Below are positions 4,969 to 5,053 of a DNA stretch of 5,053 bases, one piece after another. The translations under genes and the position numbers were made by a program. This stretch comes from Deltaproteobacteria bacterium (GTDB taxonomy: Bacteria; Desulfobacterota; Desulfobacteria; Desulfobacterales; JAFDCJ01): NCBI GenBank assembly GCA_024277475.1, contig JAJRVC010000192.1, positions 1-5,053 on the forward strand, in the 5' to 3' direction. Numbering within the stretch: position 1 is the first letter of the stretch; every line of letters starts with the position of its first letter. The notes below the pieces were generated by a model. That model was given only the letters and a program-made list of their open reading frames with translations, made no database searches and was not told the origin of the DNA.

Positions 4969-5053
4969 AAAATTGATGTGGCCGCAAAAAGGCACAAAAA
5001 GCTCAAAATTAAAATTTCGTACTTAATAATTTCAATAAGTTATGGGGTCAAAA

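Noticed and set aside
1..5053. A novel defence, mobile or multi-gene system.
   Set aside because: There are no CRISPR repeats, transposase, integrase, toxin-antitoxin pair or nuclease. The genes are metabolic and face different directions in separate transcription units.

Overview
The window looks like chromosomal DNA of an anaerobic bacterium, most likely a Desulfobacterota (Desulfobacteraceae-like) sulfate reducer or a relative. This assignment is an inference. It rests on the combination of a Gram-negative murein-recycling ligase, an oxygen-sensitive 4-hydroxybutyryl-CoA dehydratase type enzyme, a hexameric-type glutamate dehydrogenase and moderate GC content. There is no rRNA, tRNA, CRISPR array, transposase or phage gene in it.

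Layout. Bases 1-972 (+) hold the C-terminal two thirds of mpl, cut by the window edge. A 170-bp spacer follows, with a short tandem of 9-bp units, and then a 107-residue single-pass membrane protein of unknown function (1143-1466, +). Converging on it from the right is a complete abfD-like gene (1629-3095, -) with all four iron-sulfur ligands in place and a perfect AGGAGG ribosome binding site. Upstream of abfD, on the same strand, lies a decayed 3' end of a short-chain dehydrogenase gene (3141-3333). It is truncated at its 5' side, frameshifted at a run of five C, and directly preceded by a near-consensus promoter. The divergent intergenic region (3334-3577) also carries a perfect dyad and a second promoter, which faces right and serves a glutamate dehydrogenase gene (3578-4927, +). 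The last 126 bases hold no gene, only a weak nested hairpin.

Functionally these are separate small transcription units rather than one system: cell-wall recycling (mpl), crotonyl-CoA-forming fermentation or degradation chemistry (abfD and its lost SDR neighbour) and glutamate metabolism (gdhA-like). The most unusual signal is in the glutamate dehydrogenase. The lysine that is catalytic in this family is alanine here, and the neighbouring substrate-pocket positions are also changed, while the overall fold motifs and full length are kept. It may be a non-catalytic paralogue or an enzyme with altered chemistry. I see no convincing multi-gene novel system in the window.
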